Below are positions 33,239-41,940 of a stretch of 64,000 nt of DNA, piece by piece (position 1 is the stretch's first letter; every line of letters starts with the position of its first letter). The stretch comes from Aequorivita sp. Lineage in GTDB: Bacteria; Bacteroidota; Bacteroidia; Flavobacteriales; Flavobacteriaceae. Made by a program: the position numbers and the translations under genes. The stretch is from contig JAGXGE010000001.1 in the NCBI GenBank assembly GCA_024637015.1, positions 85,255 through 149,254 of the forward strand, written 5' to 3'. The notes under the pieces were generated by a model that saw nothing but the letters and a program-made list of their open reading frames with translations, was not told the DNA's origin and did no database searches.

Positions 33239-33272
33239 ATTTAGGAAATAGATAGCATCATTTTATTTTTTC

Positions 33273-33338
33273 ACCACAGAGACACAGAGGGCACGGAGTG
33301 CATAATCTTTTCTTTGTGTTCTCTGTGCCTCCGTGGTT
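33273..33338. repeat. Solo palindrome of the GxxExxY-element family (no gene)
   Basis: Arms 33273-33294 (ACCACAGAGACACAGAGGGC...) and 33317-33338 (GTGTTCTCTGTGCCTCCGTGGT) are imperfect inverted copies with a 22-bp spacer. The arms match those of element 3 but nothing lies between. The right arm touches the stop codon of the GT2 gene that ends at 33338. Confidence 0.8.
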
Positions 33339-34672
33339 TAATAATCCAGCTCCCCAATCATTGCCCCCTCCCTTAACTTCTTCGACGCCAACCTCCAAGA
33401 AATAAACACCTGCAACACTACGAACGGAAACAAAAATAGGGAGATAAAAAGACCCAAGACCAACATTTTTTTGTTTTTCTTATAACGATACGGGATTATA
33501 GATTGGGGAACGGTTTTTAAAATTGCTAACAGGCTTCTTTTTGTTCCATAATATTTACGATATAGATAAAGCACACTTGGAATGGGTCGTGGCGCAAAGA
33601 GTTTTTTTGGACGGAACGCGTCCCAACTACCCATTTCGCGAAGACCACCGGAACCTACTTTTAAGTGTATTCTTCCTGCAAAGGGATTTGAAATGTTTTT
33701 GTAACCATTCAAATAAGCGCGAAGTCCATATTCTCCATCACCCATGCGCTGTTTTTCAAATTGTCTGTCGAAAAGGCCAATCTCTCTAAATATTTGCTTT
33801 TTCAGCAATACGTTGCCTGTATCAATTTGGTCTGAAACCCTGAAAAAGGAATAGTTTTGGGGAACCTCTGCTCCTACTGCCGAAATAGAAATTCCCGCGG
33901 AAATATCAGCCTTAAAAAAATCGAGGCATTTCAAATGGTTCGTAATCCAGTCGGGTTCTACCCTACTATCATCATCAAAAAGAAGAATATACTCCCCTTT
34001 TGAAACTTCAATGGCATGGTTTCGCGCTAGCCAAAGCGCGCGTTCGTTTTGATAAACAAGTTGAATATCAAGATTGAAATGGTTGTAAAAATCTTCCTGA
34101 AAAGGGTTGGATTGATCTACAATAATGACTTCAAAATTCTGGTGTTCCTGCTTTTCCAAATCTTCCAGTACATCTTTAAGGTACTCATAGCGGTTCAGCG
34201 TAGGAATCATAATGCTTACAAAGGGTTTTTCCTCAACAAGTGGGGATTTAAAACTATTCCAATCATCATACAGAATAGGATTTTTTAAATAATCGCATCT
34301 CTTTACATCGCTACTTTTCTTCCAAGCTGAAATTTCTCGAAATGGATTTTTAAGGGAAAAAAATCGCAAAATCAAAACATAAAAAACCCAGACCGGATGG
34401 AAGTATTTCCGCAGAAAACGGTATTCATCAACTATGGGAAGCTCTTCAAATGAAGTATACGTTTCCACACTTCCAATATATCCTTTTTGAAGTGCCTGCC
34501 AAGAAAGGTCGTATTCTCTGGCTGTTTCACTTTGAAAACTTTTCTCTTGTTCCAGTTGTTCTATAATCTCAATTGGAAGTTCTTCAATTATGGGAAATAC
34601 AGAGCTGCCATCATTTCTAAATAATTGAAAATAATGGGTGGGCTGTAGGTATTTTAGAAAAGAAAAAAGCAT
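33338..34672 (-). CDS. Glycosyltransferase family 2 with N-terminal extension
   Basis: A 444-residue protein. The first 145 or so residues are an unrecognised extension (FLKYLQPTHYFQLF...). A GT-A domain follows: SIMIPTLNRYEYLKDVL, IIVDQSNPF, LARNHAIEVSKGEYILLFDDDSRVEPDW (DxD) and RMGDGEYGLRAYLNG. A C-terminal hydrophobic segment (LVLGLFISLFLFPFVVLQVF) should anchor it. The stop codon lies at the edge of a solo palindrome. The start is directly adjacent to the upstream gene's stop (TAAATG). Sugar unknown. Confidence 0.85.
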   Translation of the reverse strand: MLFSFLKYLQPTHYFQLFRNDGSSVFPIIEELPIEIIEQLEQEKSFQSETAREYDLSWQALQKGYIGSVETYTSFEELPIVDEYRFLRKYFHPVWVFYVLILRFFSLKNPFREISAWKKSSDVKRCDYLKNPILYDDWNSFKSPLVEEKPFVSIMIPTLNRYEYLKDVLEDLEKQEHQNFEVIIVDQSNPFQEDFYNHFNLDIQLVYQNERALWLARNHAIEVSKGEYILLFDDDSRVEPDWITNHLKCLDFFKADISAGISISAVGAEVPQNYSFFRVSDQIDTGNVLLKKQIFREIGLFDRQFEKQRMGDGEYGLRAYLNGYKNISNPFAGRIHLKVGSGGLREMGSWDAFRPKKLFAPRPIPSVLYLYRKYYGTKRSLLAILKTVPQSIIPYRYKKNKKMLVLGLFISLFLFPFVVLQVFISWRLASKKLREGAMIGELDY

Positions 34673-35743
34673 TTAGTTATTATTAATGGTAATTAAGTTG
34701 AAAAAATATTTGAAAAAACTATTCAACATAAGCATCTCCTTCCAAAGCTCCCTATTGGCTAGTTGTAAATCTATAAAATCATCCTTAGATAGGGAGTCAT
34801 GAAATTGCTTTACTTTTTGTGCCACTTGACAGCGTTCTTTATATTCAACCCAAACCAAATGTTTTTTCCAAGCCAGTTCATCATCAAAAGGAAGCGCACA
34901 ATCGGTATTTATAAAAACGGGGATCCTACCCATGGCCATGGCTTCATAAAAACGAACCGAAAAATTTCCTGCACCACGCACGCAAACCACATAATCGGAA
35001 TCTCTCAAGTTGTCATAAAATTCTAATGTGGTTTTATGGGAATCTTTATTTTGTGTTACTCCAGCCCTATATTTTTTTCGTACTATAAAATTGGTTGTAA
35101 CATCTTTTGATTTTTGTAATGTCTTCAATACCGATGCCCTTAAAAAGGAAGTTGAAAGGAGTTGTTGGGATTCGTTTTTAGATCTTCCAATCGTATTATT
35201 TAAATTTCGGAAAAATATATTTAAAACTTCTCGTAAAGCATTTAAACGGGAATGATTCGCTTGTCCACAGAATCCAACAACTGCTTTGGTTTGATAGGGT
35301 CTTTCAAAAACCGTATCGCTAGCAAAGTATATCTTTAAAGGATCAGCAATAAAAGTTGGGAGCGTGTATTCATTATCCGTAAATTTTGATTTATAACCAC
35401 TGGACCGAAGCACTATCAAATTTTTAAAATAAGGAACCCGCACCCCAAAATCGCCCGCATTAAAGGCAATCACTTTCATGTTTAGGGCTGCACATTCTTT
35501 TACAAAAGCAATGGAGAGGGTTTCTTGCTTTGTTTTTAGATAATAATTCCAAGCCATAGTGAGTATGGCCACATCCGCTTCTTCCAATACCTCAGTAAAC
35601 TTATAATCCTCTTCGGAAACCCCATAGGAAGCCATGCGCTGTGCATTAGTGAAAGCTGGTCCCTTGATAAAAGGCTTCAACAGTGGAAAGAGCAGTCCAC
35701 GGTATTTTTTGTCGTAATGCGATTGAGGGTAATAAATTTTCAT
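34673..35743 (-). CDS. Exostosin-like glycosyltransferase (GT47-type)
   Basis: A 356-residue protein with an exostosin-type C-terminal domain: VVGFCGQANHSRLNALRE, YRAGVTQNKDSHKTTLEFYDNLRDSDYVVCVRGAGNFSVRFYEAMAMGRIPVFI-like segment spread over about 215-285, and LPFDDELAWKKHLVWV. The G-x2-F-S-x-R-x-Y-E-x-M-x3-R-I-P-V pattern is the family hallmark. It lies between GT genes with no gap to the next one. In bacteria such enzymes build capsule or O-antigen; the donor is not deducible. Confidence 0.8.
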   Translation of the reverse strand: MKIYYPQSHYDKKYRGLLFPLLKPFIKGPAFTNAQRMASYGVSEEDYKFTEVLEEADVAILTMAWNYYLKTKQETLSIAFVKECAALNMKVIAFNAGDFGVRVPYFKNLIVLRSSGYKSKFTDNEYTLPTFIADPLKIYFASDTVFERPYQTKAVVGFCGQANHSRLNALREVLNIFFRNLNNTIGRSKNESQQLLSTSFLRASVLKTLQKSKDVTTNFIVRKKYRAGVTQNKDSHKTTLEFYDNLRDSDYVVCVRGAGNFSVRFYEAMAMGRIPVFINTDCALPFDDELAWKKHLVWVEYKERCQVAQKVKQFHDSLSKDDFIDLQLANRELWKEMLMLNSFFKYFFNLITINNN

Positions 35744-35878
35744 TGGGTTAAATATAGTGTTTCCTCAGATTATAATTTTAGATAGAAAACCGTTATCGAT
35801 ATACTTCGATTAGCTCAGTACAGGCTATTATTTTTCCGCTACGCTGTAGAAAAAAACTCGAACTAAAAATAGTACCGC

Positions 35879-35937
35879 TGTCAGGTCGAGTGAATTTGAG
35901 GGAGGCGAAAGCCGAATTCAAATTTGTATCGAGACCC
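35879..35937. repeat. Family-3 palindromic repeat copy
   Basis: The sequence from TCAGGTCGAGTGAATTTG to CAAATTTGTATCGAGACC is the reverse complement, with a different centre, of 50610-50668. The arms are partly self-complementary (AATTTG / CAAATT). It ends exactly at the stop codon of the GT4 gene at 35938. The remaining part of the 194-bp gap contains CTTCGATTAGCTCAGTACAGG, akin to the middle of family 1. Confidence 0.8.
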
Positions 35938-37107
35938 TTATGAATAAAACCCAACAAACTCCCTTTGCTGCTTTTCTATATTGAATGCTTCTTTAACTCG
36001 CTTTTGGGCATTTTGGGTGATCGTATTTTTATACGCTTCGTCCATAGCAAAAACCATTGCTATCTGCTTGGCCAGTGATTCTGATGAGAGATTTTCAAAC
36101 AGCCATCCCGTTTTGCCATCCACAATGTTTTCAGGCAAGCCTCCCACATTTGATGCAATGGTAAGTTTCCCCATTGCCTGAGCTTCCAAGACAGCATTAC
36201 AAAAGCCTTCGTTAAGGCTTGGTTGCACATATAAATCAGCAGTGGATACATGTTCTAAAGTTTCATGATGGGAAAGTTTTCCGCAAAAAACCACTTCCTC
36301 ATTTAGTCCTAGCTCATAGGCCATAAATTTATAACGTTCAGTATAATTTTTGTCCCCATCTCCAATAATGTAATACTTGAAAGTAAAGTCGTTCTCTTTT
36401 AATTTTGCCATCGCAGCAATGGCCACGTCCAATCCTTTTATCCAATTGAGACGGGCTATGGTTACAATTTTAATGTTTCCTGAAGATGGTTGGGCTTTAG
36501 ACAATGGCAAATTATCCAATTGCACAGCTGGGGTAATAATAGCAAAAGGAGTTTCTGCTGGAAGGCCCATTGCTACTGCCTTGCTCAAAAGATATTGGGA
36601 AATACTGTGTACTTTATCTACATGTTTCCACAGACCTTTGTAGCAATTATGGTGCTTTATGGGATAAACATTTATATCAAAGCCACGAAAACTCACCGCC
36701 ATTTTCGCACCTATTGCCTTGGCAACAGTCTCACTGCCCAAAGCCATCGTTGCAAAGCCAAAATGCAGCCAGTCCAGTTTGGCTTTTAATAAATGGGCAT
36801 TGAGATATATATTTTTAAAAATTTGAAGCAACCCTGTTCGCTCATTGCGTTCCAGTTTTATGTAGCGGAATACGGTTGGTAAATGAGGCATCAAGAGCAC
36901 AAATTCCTTTAAAAAGTATAAAAGTTGCAAGAGTGGATTGTGGCTTACTTTTGGGCTAAGTACCACTGGACAAAGGTTGAAATCCGCTTTTTTGTTTTGA
37001 CAATACAAGGTGACCTGCGCACCATTATCCCGTAAGCCCTTAATTTTAGAAGTAAAAAAGGTTTCGGAATAACTGGGTGTATTGGAGAGAATAATTGCAA
37101 TTTGCAT
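35938..37107 (-). CDS. Glycosyltransferase family 4
   Basis: A 389-residue GT-B enzyme: IAIILSNTPSYSETFF at the N-terminus, VSFRGFDINVYP, VTIARLNWIKGLDVAI, IIGDGDKNYTERY, FCGKLSHHETLEHV and PSLNEGFCNAVLEAQAMGK (E-x7-E). The N-terminal pattern is typical of colanic-acid-type glycosyltransferases. Its stop codon touches a family-3 repeat. Substrates unknown. Confidence 0.88.
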   Translation of the reverse strand: MQIAIILSNTPSYSETFFTSKIKGLRDNGAQVTLYCQNKKADFNLCPVVLSPKVSHNPLLQLLYFLKEFVLLMPHLPTVFRYIKLERNERTGLLQIFKNIYLNAHLLKAKLDWLHFGFATMALGSETVAKAIGAKMAVSFRGFDINVYPIKHHNCYKGLWKHVDKVHSISQYLLSKAVAMGLPAETPFAIITPAVQLDNLPLSKAQPSSGNIKIVTIARLNWIKGLDVAIAAMAKLKENDFTFKYYIIGDGDKNYTERYKFMAYELGLNEEVVFCGKLSHHETLEHVSTADLYVQPSLNEGFCNAVLEAQAMGKLTIASNVGGLPENIVDGKTGWLFENLSSESLAKQIAMVFAMDEAYKNTITQNAQKRVKEAFNIEKQQREFVGFYS

Positions 37108-37145
37108 TACACATTTCTTTACTTTCGGTTCAAAATCTCTTAAAA

Positions 37146-37838
37146 TTAAAATTCATATTTAAAAAAACTTATTTCTCTGGCATAAATTTTTGAAATCCAT
37201 TCAACCTCTTTACTTTTTAGAATATCCTTATAATTTCTTTTGTCTTTACGAAGATTGCCTTTTGCCTTTTTATCCGGCAAACTTAATTTTCCGTTTAAAT
37301 TAAACCTATTGTTTAAATCTAAAATTGCCTGGTCAAGCTCTTCATATTTATATATCTTGTCAACAATTGGGATTGAATTATTGGTATATAATTCAAACCC
37401 CTTGACTTTTCCTGCATCACCACATTCTATAAAACTCAATATGGATTCATATTTATCAGGACCTCCGTTGTGGAAATACCAAGAGATAACTTTATCAAAA
37501 GGATTTCTTTCAAAACAAAATTTATAATAAGTATTCCAAATTTCTGGAGAAACATTCCTTTTAACATTGTTTGCAGAAATATGATTATAAAATTTCATTT
37601 TTTGTTTTCTAAATAAAATTATCTTAATCAATTCCCTTAGGGTATATTTTTTTTTCAAAACCATATAGTTTTGTGGACCACGATACCCAAGACTTTTTCT
37701 GTATTTTTCATCTTGAAGAGCAATAGGAGTAATGATATCTTCTTCTCCACAGATACTGGATAATGCAATTTCGAAACTTGTTCCCGCTGTTTTTTCGGTT
37801 TTTATAAAAATGAATTTATGTTTATGTGATATTATCAT
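37146..37838 (-). CDS. Sulfotransferase family 2 protein
   Basis: A 230-residue carbohydrate sulfotransferase-like protein that would move sulfate from PAPS to a glycan hydroxyl. The 5'-phosphosulfate loop is FIKTEKTAGTSFE (12-23) and the 3'-phosphate site is FERNPFDKVISWY near residue 109. The ending SKIYAREISFFKYEF matches the other two small sulfotransferases here (..DIQLFNYEF). It is followed on the upstream side by a 232-bp AT-rich gap with no gene (one 14-bp direct repeat). The family is firm; the acceptor is not known. Confidence 0.85.
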   Translation of the reverse strand: MIISHKHKFIFIKTEKTAGTSFEIALSSICGEEDIITPIALQDEKYRKSLGYRGPQNYMVLKKKYTLRELIKIILFRKQKMKFYNHISANNVKRNVSPEIWNTYYKFCFERNPFDKVISWYFHNGGPDKYESILSFIECGDAGKVKGFELYTNNSIPIVDKIYKYEELDQAILDLNNRFNLNGKLSLPDKKAKGNLRKDKRNYKDILKSKEVEWISKIYAREISFFKYEF

Positions 37839-38070
37839 TTTTTGCTACTATCGTTAAGGATTTTTATTAAGTTTCATTATGTCGTTAGATTTTTATCTTC
37901 TGAACTTCATCGCTTAAAAATATTATAACTTAAGTTATTAATTTCTTGGCTTCTATTTTCTTGGCTTCTAAGTATGGTATATATTATTATATTCAAAATA
38001 CCTTTCTATTTATTATTAAAAAGGTTCTTGATGCTGAATGATTTGAGAAAGGGCGAGACAAATATACTCT

Positions 38071-39132
38071 TCAATATTTTGAAAGAATTAGTGATTGATA
38101 AAGCTTTGCATAATTATCCACTTCCTGTTGCAAGGTATGATTTTCAGCTATATTTTGAATTCCTATTTTATTCAATTTATTTTTATCCAATTCTGGTATC
38201 TTATAAATATCCATAATCTTTTGAATCAGTTCATCGGGATGTTTTAAATCGAAAATATTCTCCGCATTCAACAAATATCTTGCTCCACCGCCAGAGTCTG
38301 AACTCAAAACGGGTACACCACAAGCCATGGCCTCCAAAATAGAAACAGGCAAACCTTCTTGGATTGAAGAGAGAATAAATAAATCTAAACCCCTTAAAAC
38401 GTTTGGGATATTTTTGTTTTCAATAAAGCCTTGAAAATGCACGCGATTTTCCAACCCATTATTTTTTATATAATTGTTAAGCACTTGTATGTATTTTTCA
38501 TCTTCGTTACCATACAGGTGTAATATTATATTTTCAGGAAGTTTTTTAAGGGTTTTAACAATCGCCATTTGATTTTTATTGGCATTAATATTCCCAATGC
38601 ACCCAATATTAAAGTTTTGGTGAGGCAATTTTCCCATAGGCTTAAAAAACTCTATATCAACACCATGAGGAATAAAAGAAATTTTATTTCGAAAGACCAA
38701 GGAATTGAAAAAGCGGTTTTTCATCTCTGGATTGTCATAGGCAATATGATTTGACAACAAGCTTTTCAATTGCCAACGTTTAGACCACGAATTGTTTTTC
38801 TTGGTATATAAATATTTTACAGCCGAAACCCTACACGACAATGCTTCTAAGTAATTGGACTTATAATCCCAAGAATGTAAAATGTCTATTTTATGATCTT
38901 TTAAAAGACTTCTAAAACTTAAAATACTCTGGATTTTGTTAGAAGTCCATTTGAATTCAAGGCATCTATTTTTTGAAATATCAGCTGGTATAGCTTCAGG
39001 AAATTTCTCTACGCAGATATAGGGGTCGAAAGCTGTTTTATCGATATGTCTAAATAATGAAAGTAAGACGTATTGACTACCCGCAGTTTTAAAATTGGGA
39101 ATTGTATATAAAATTTTTATGCGCTTATCCAT
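38071..39132 (-). CDS. Glycosyltransferase family 4
   Basis: A 353-residue GT-B enzyme: ILYTIPNFKTAGSQYVLLSL, ILHSWDYKSN, FIPHGVDIEFFKP, IGCIGNINANKNQMAI, LYGNEDEKYIQ, FQGFIENKNIP and SSIQEGLPVSILEAMACGV (E-x7-E). Its start overlaps the asparagine-synthase-like gene's 3' end by 8 bp, pointing to coupled translation. A donor cannot be assigned. Confidence 0.88.
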   Translation of the reverse strand: MDKRIKILYTIPNFKTAGSQYVLLSLFRHIDKTAFDPYICVEKFPEAIPADISKNRCLEFKWTSNKIQSILSFRSLLKDHKIDILHSWDYKSNYLEALSCRVSAVKYLYTKKNNSWSKRWQLKSLLSNHIAYDNPEMKNRFFNSLVFRNKISFIPHGVDIEFFKPMGKLPHQNFNIGCIGNINANKNQMAIVKTLKKLPENIILHLYGNEDEKYIQVLNNYIKNNGLENRVHFQGFIENKNIPNVLRGLDLFILSSIQEGLPVSILEAMACGVPVLSSDSGGGARYLLNAENIFDLKHPDELIQKIMDIYKIPELDKNKLNKIGIQNIAENHTLQQEVDNYAKLYQSLILSKY

Positions 39133-40513
39133 TGCTACGGGTTCTGTACCACACTGCTAAGGTAAGCAACATACTTAAAGGATGCGAATAAGTTACAGCA
39201 TCCCCTGTTTTAAAATTATTGTAAAAGCGTGCAAGCAAGGGTTTGGAAATAAACGGATGTAGGTTTTCTGAAAAAAGCCATTGCTGTAGCTTTTCATCGT
39301 TTTCCATTCCTAAAAACTGAAGTTCCCAATTGCGTTGTATATAAGGTTTCCCCATTTTAAGCTTCAACTCCCTTTTTAATTTATTGCTTATGCGATACGG
39401 TAAGTTGTTAGGAGATACATTCTTTTCAAATGTAAATAGATTGTAGGGCCTATGATCCTGCCAAGTTATTTTAGCCAAAGCAGGATTTTGCTGTTTTATA
39501 TAGGCTATTTGAAGTTTGCGGTCAGCCAAATATTCCTCTGGGACGGTACAGATAAATTCACACATCCTATCGTCATAATAAGGCAAGCTTACAGGGTGCG
39601 CGGCCTCAAAAACTGAAAGGTTTACGGAGGTCCAACGCGGTGCCCAATACAAACTTTTAAAGGCACGCAATTTAGCACTTGGGTTTTCTATGTCAATGCT
39701 ATTAAGCAAGGTTCCAATCCTTTCTCGCAAATACCCTTCAAAATCACCCTCCAGCTCCCATTCTTGCCAAAGCGCTATGGCGAGTTCCATTCCGCCTTTT
39801 TTGACAATTTTCTTAATACTAATTTCTAACAAATCTTCTTCCTTTGCTCCTTCTGGCGCCCCCCGATCAAAAAGCACATCGCCCCAGTGGCCTAATGAAA
39901 AGACACCCTCCATATTTTTTAATTCTTCAATAATAGCCATTTGGCGAGGATGCGTAAAATCGGAATAACAATGGTTTATGGAAGCCAATTCTTCCAGTTT
40001 TGGCCAAAGATATCCTGATTCAATAGTAAACTCCTCAAAATCAAATGCACATACTTTTGCAATTTGCTTCCCAATCCGACTTTCCGAAAAACCACCTTTA
40101 AACGAATAACTATAGGATGTTACGGACTTTTTAAGTTTTGCCAGGGCAACAGCTTGTGTACGACTGTCCAATCCTCCCGACAGCGGGAGAATTACTTTTA
40201 AATCTTTAAGTTGCTCCGAAATAATTTGCTCAAACAAGGTGGTAAATTCCTCCAATGCCGTTTCAAAACTAATATCCCTCGGACTGTAATGCCATTGGAA
40301 CCAGGGTTTGCTTTCAACTAAAAACCCATTATCATCCAGGGTATTTAACGAAGCTGGGGGAAGTACTTTTTGGTCTTTCCAATAGGTATCCGCATCCAAA
40401 AAGAAACCTGTAGCGGTGAAGATGCAGATGGCTTTTTTGTTCAATTCGTGGAGGGTGTTGACCTTAACAAATCGCTGATGGATCGGGATTATTTGGGTTT
40501 TTATTGTGGGCAT
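39125..40513 (-). CDS. Asparagine-synthase-like ATP pyrophosphatase without glutaminase domain
   Basis: A 462-residue protein with the asparagine synthetase C-terminal (ATP-PPase) fold: PP-loop LSGGLDSRTQ (111-120), SYSYSFKGGFSESRIGKQIA, YSDFTHPRQMAI and the late segment HPVSLPYYDDRMCEFI. The class II glutaminase domain and its Cys2 nucleophile are absent; the N-terminal 90 residues are only a remnant-like beta region. In polysaccharide loci such proteins are thought to amidate or ligate carboxylated sugars by acyl-adenylate chemistry, taking ammonia from elsewhere. That is inference. It overlaps the next GT4 by 8 bp. Confidence 0.8.
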   Translation of the reverse strand: MPTIKTQIIPIHQRFVKVNTLHELNKKAICIFTATGFFLDADTYWKDQKVLPPASLNTLDDNGFLVESKPWFQWHYSPRDISFETALEEFTTLFEQIISEQLKDLKVILPLSGGLDSRTQAVALAKLKKSVTSYSYSFKGGFSESRIGKQIAKVCAFDFEEFTIESGYLWPKLEELASINHCYSDFTHPRQMAIIEELKNMEGVFSLGHWGDVLFDRGAPEGAKEEDLLEISIKKIVKKGGMELAIALWQEWELEGDFEGYLRERIGTLLNSIDIENPSAKLRAFKSLYWAPRWTSVNLSVFEAAHPVSLPYYDDRMCEFICTVPEEYLADRKLQIAYIKQQNPALAKITWQDHRPYNLFTFEKNVSPNNLPYRISNKLKRELKLKMGKPYIQRNWELQFLGMENDEKLQQWLFSENLHPFISKPLLARFYNNFKTGDAVTYSHPLSMLLTLAVWYRTRSNG

Positions 40514-40550
40514 TTGTGTTTTTGTGTGATTCGTAAAAGTAATTAAATAT

Positions 40551-40754
40551 TACATCCCTCCCAACCTCTACTTCGACTACGCTCAGCACAGGCTCTTCAA
40601 AGGGAGGAGTTAGATTTGTAACTAAAATTAAAATTGGGAGTTCAATCAAAAGATTTCCATTTTAATGGCTCGTATATTATAATAACCACAAATCCTATAT
40701 AAAAAAGAAAATTTGCCCCCTCCCTTTGAAGGGAGGGCTTGGGGAGGGATGTTT
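40551..40754. repeat. Family-1 palindromic element, no gene
   Basis: The left end 40551-40610 (ACATCCCTCCCAACCTC ... CTTCAAAGGGAGGAG) and right end 40713-40754 (CCCTCCCTTTGAAGGGAGGGC, GGGGAGGGATGT) are inverted copies around about 100 bp of AT-rich sequence with no usable reading frame. The right end stops just before the stop codon of the GT4 at 40755. Confidence 0.85.
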
Positions 40755-41939
40755 TTAAGCTTGTTTCAATTCAACCACTTCATAATACAACCCTTCCATC
40801 CCCCGGACCATCTGTTTTTCATTATGCTGCTTTTCCACTTTTCTTCGAGCCTCGATCCTAACTTTTTCAATCTTATCTATAGGTAACCCAAGAAAATGAA
40901 TAATTGCCACTGTCAATGCCTCTGGATCTCTAATAGGCACTATCCAACCATTAATCCCCTCCTCAATCAATTCCGGCACCCCACCACAATCAGTACTAAT
41001 TACAGGTAAACCAATAGCCATAGCCTCTACCACCACGTTCGGAATACCCTCTTCCAAACTAGGCATCAATAGCAAAGAGGCTTCGCGCATCAACTTGAAA
41101 ACCTCCTCTTGTGGCTTTCGTTTCTCCAAAACCACATAATCCTGCAACCCAAGATCATCAACTAAAAACTGTAACTCCTCATCTCCTGACCCTCCTATGA
41201 TGGTATAACTGAAGGCAATATTTCTTTCTTTCATCAATTTACAGCAATGCAATGCATAGTCATACCCCTTAATCCAGTGTGCCCTACCAATAGATACTAT
41301 TTTCAAAGGTTTTGAAAGTGAATATTCTTCAAAAAAGGGCATTTGTTCTAAGGGCAGCCCAGTATAGATTACCTTATCAACCTTTTCCGATGATGCCCAA
41401 ATTTTATCGCCATTGGCTGAAATAGCTTTGGAAACCGAATGAAATCCCGCCATTTTCGGATACCATTCTTGCAGATATTTAAAGTTGTTTTCATCAACAA
41501 ATGGTCGAACATTGCTATGGAAGCCCCTTTGACTTAATATAACCGGAATTTCCTGTTTTAAAAGCACTTCTTCAAACCATGGGATTACAGAGGGCCATTG
41601 TAGATGTATTATAACTGGCGAAATGATTTTAAGAGCCAAGTCCAAGTTTTGCTGTTGCAATACTTGGCGTTTCCCTTGTATTAATTTTCTAAGAGTAGGG
41701 AACATTAAATTGAATTTCTTCGACTGTAAAAGTTTGCCCAAGGTAGTAACTATAAACTTCAGCTTGCTTTGGTTGCTTCCCAGTGAAACATAACTTACTC
41801 CACTTAAGGGTTGCATTAACTTCTCATTAAACCCCAGAATATAAACTTGATGATTTAATGCCAAGCCTTTTACCAAACGGTTAATAAAGGGCGTGGTTTT
41901 AAAGCTGCCGTCGAAGATGATTATTTTTAAAGGTTTCAA
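40755..41939 (-). CDS. Glycosyltransferase family 4
   Basis: A 394-residue GT-B enzyme: IIIFDGSFKTTPFINRLVKGL, ILSQRGFHSNVRP, VIYTGLPLEQMPF, IVSIGRAHWIKGYDYAL, IIGGSGDEELQ, KRKPQEEVFKLM and PSLEEGIPNVVVEAMAIGLP (E-x7-E). It is 1 bp from the next gene and carries a family-1 element directly at its 3' end. The sugar specificity is not clear. Confidence 0.88.
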   Translation of the reverse strand: MKPLKIIIFDGSFKTTPFINRLVKGLALNHQVYILGFNEKLMQPLSGVSYVSLGSNQSKLKFIVTTLGKLLQSKKFNLMFPTLRKLIQGKRQVLQQQNLDLALKIISPVIIHLQWPSVIPWFEEVLLKQEIPVILSQRGFHSNVRPFVDENNFKYLQEWYPKMAGFHSVSKAISANGDKIWASSEKVDKVIYTGLPLEQMPFFEEYSLSKPLKIVSIGRAHWIKGYDYALHCCKLMKERNIAFSYTIIGGSGDEELQFLVDDLGLQDYVVLEKRKPQEEVFKLMREASLLLMPSLEEGIPNVVVEAMAIGLPVISTDCGGVPELIEEGINGWIVPIRDPEALTVAIIHFLGLPIDKIEKVRIEARRKVEKQHNEKQMVRGMEGLYYEVVELKQA

Positions 41940-41940
41940 A

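Noticed and set aside
37839-38070. Possible small RNA or gene in the AT-rich gap
   Set aside because: No reading frame, hairpin with U-run or promoter pair stood out; only a 14-bp direct repeat (TTCTTGGCTTCTA) was found.
40464-40649. Minus-strand frame encoding a PVLSVVEVEVG segment
   Set aside because: That peptide is a translation of the family-1 palindrome, which yields similar peptides wherever it occurs; the rest overlaps the asparagine-synthase-like gene's start.
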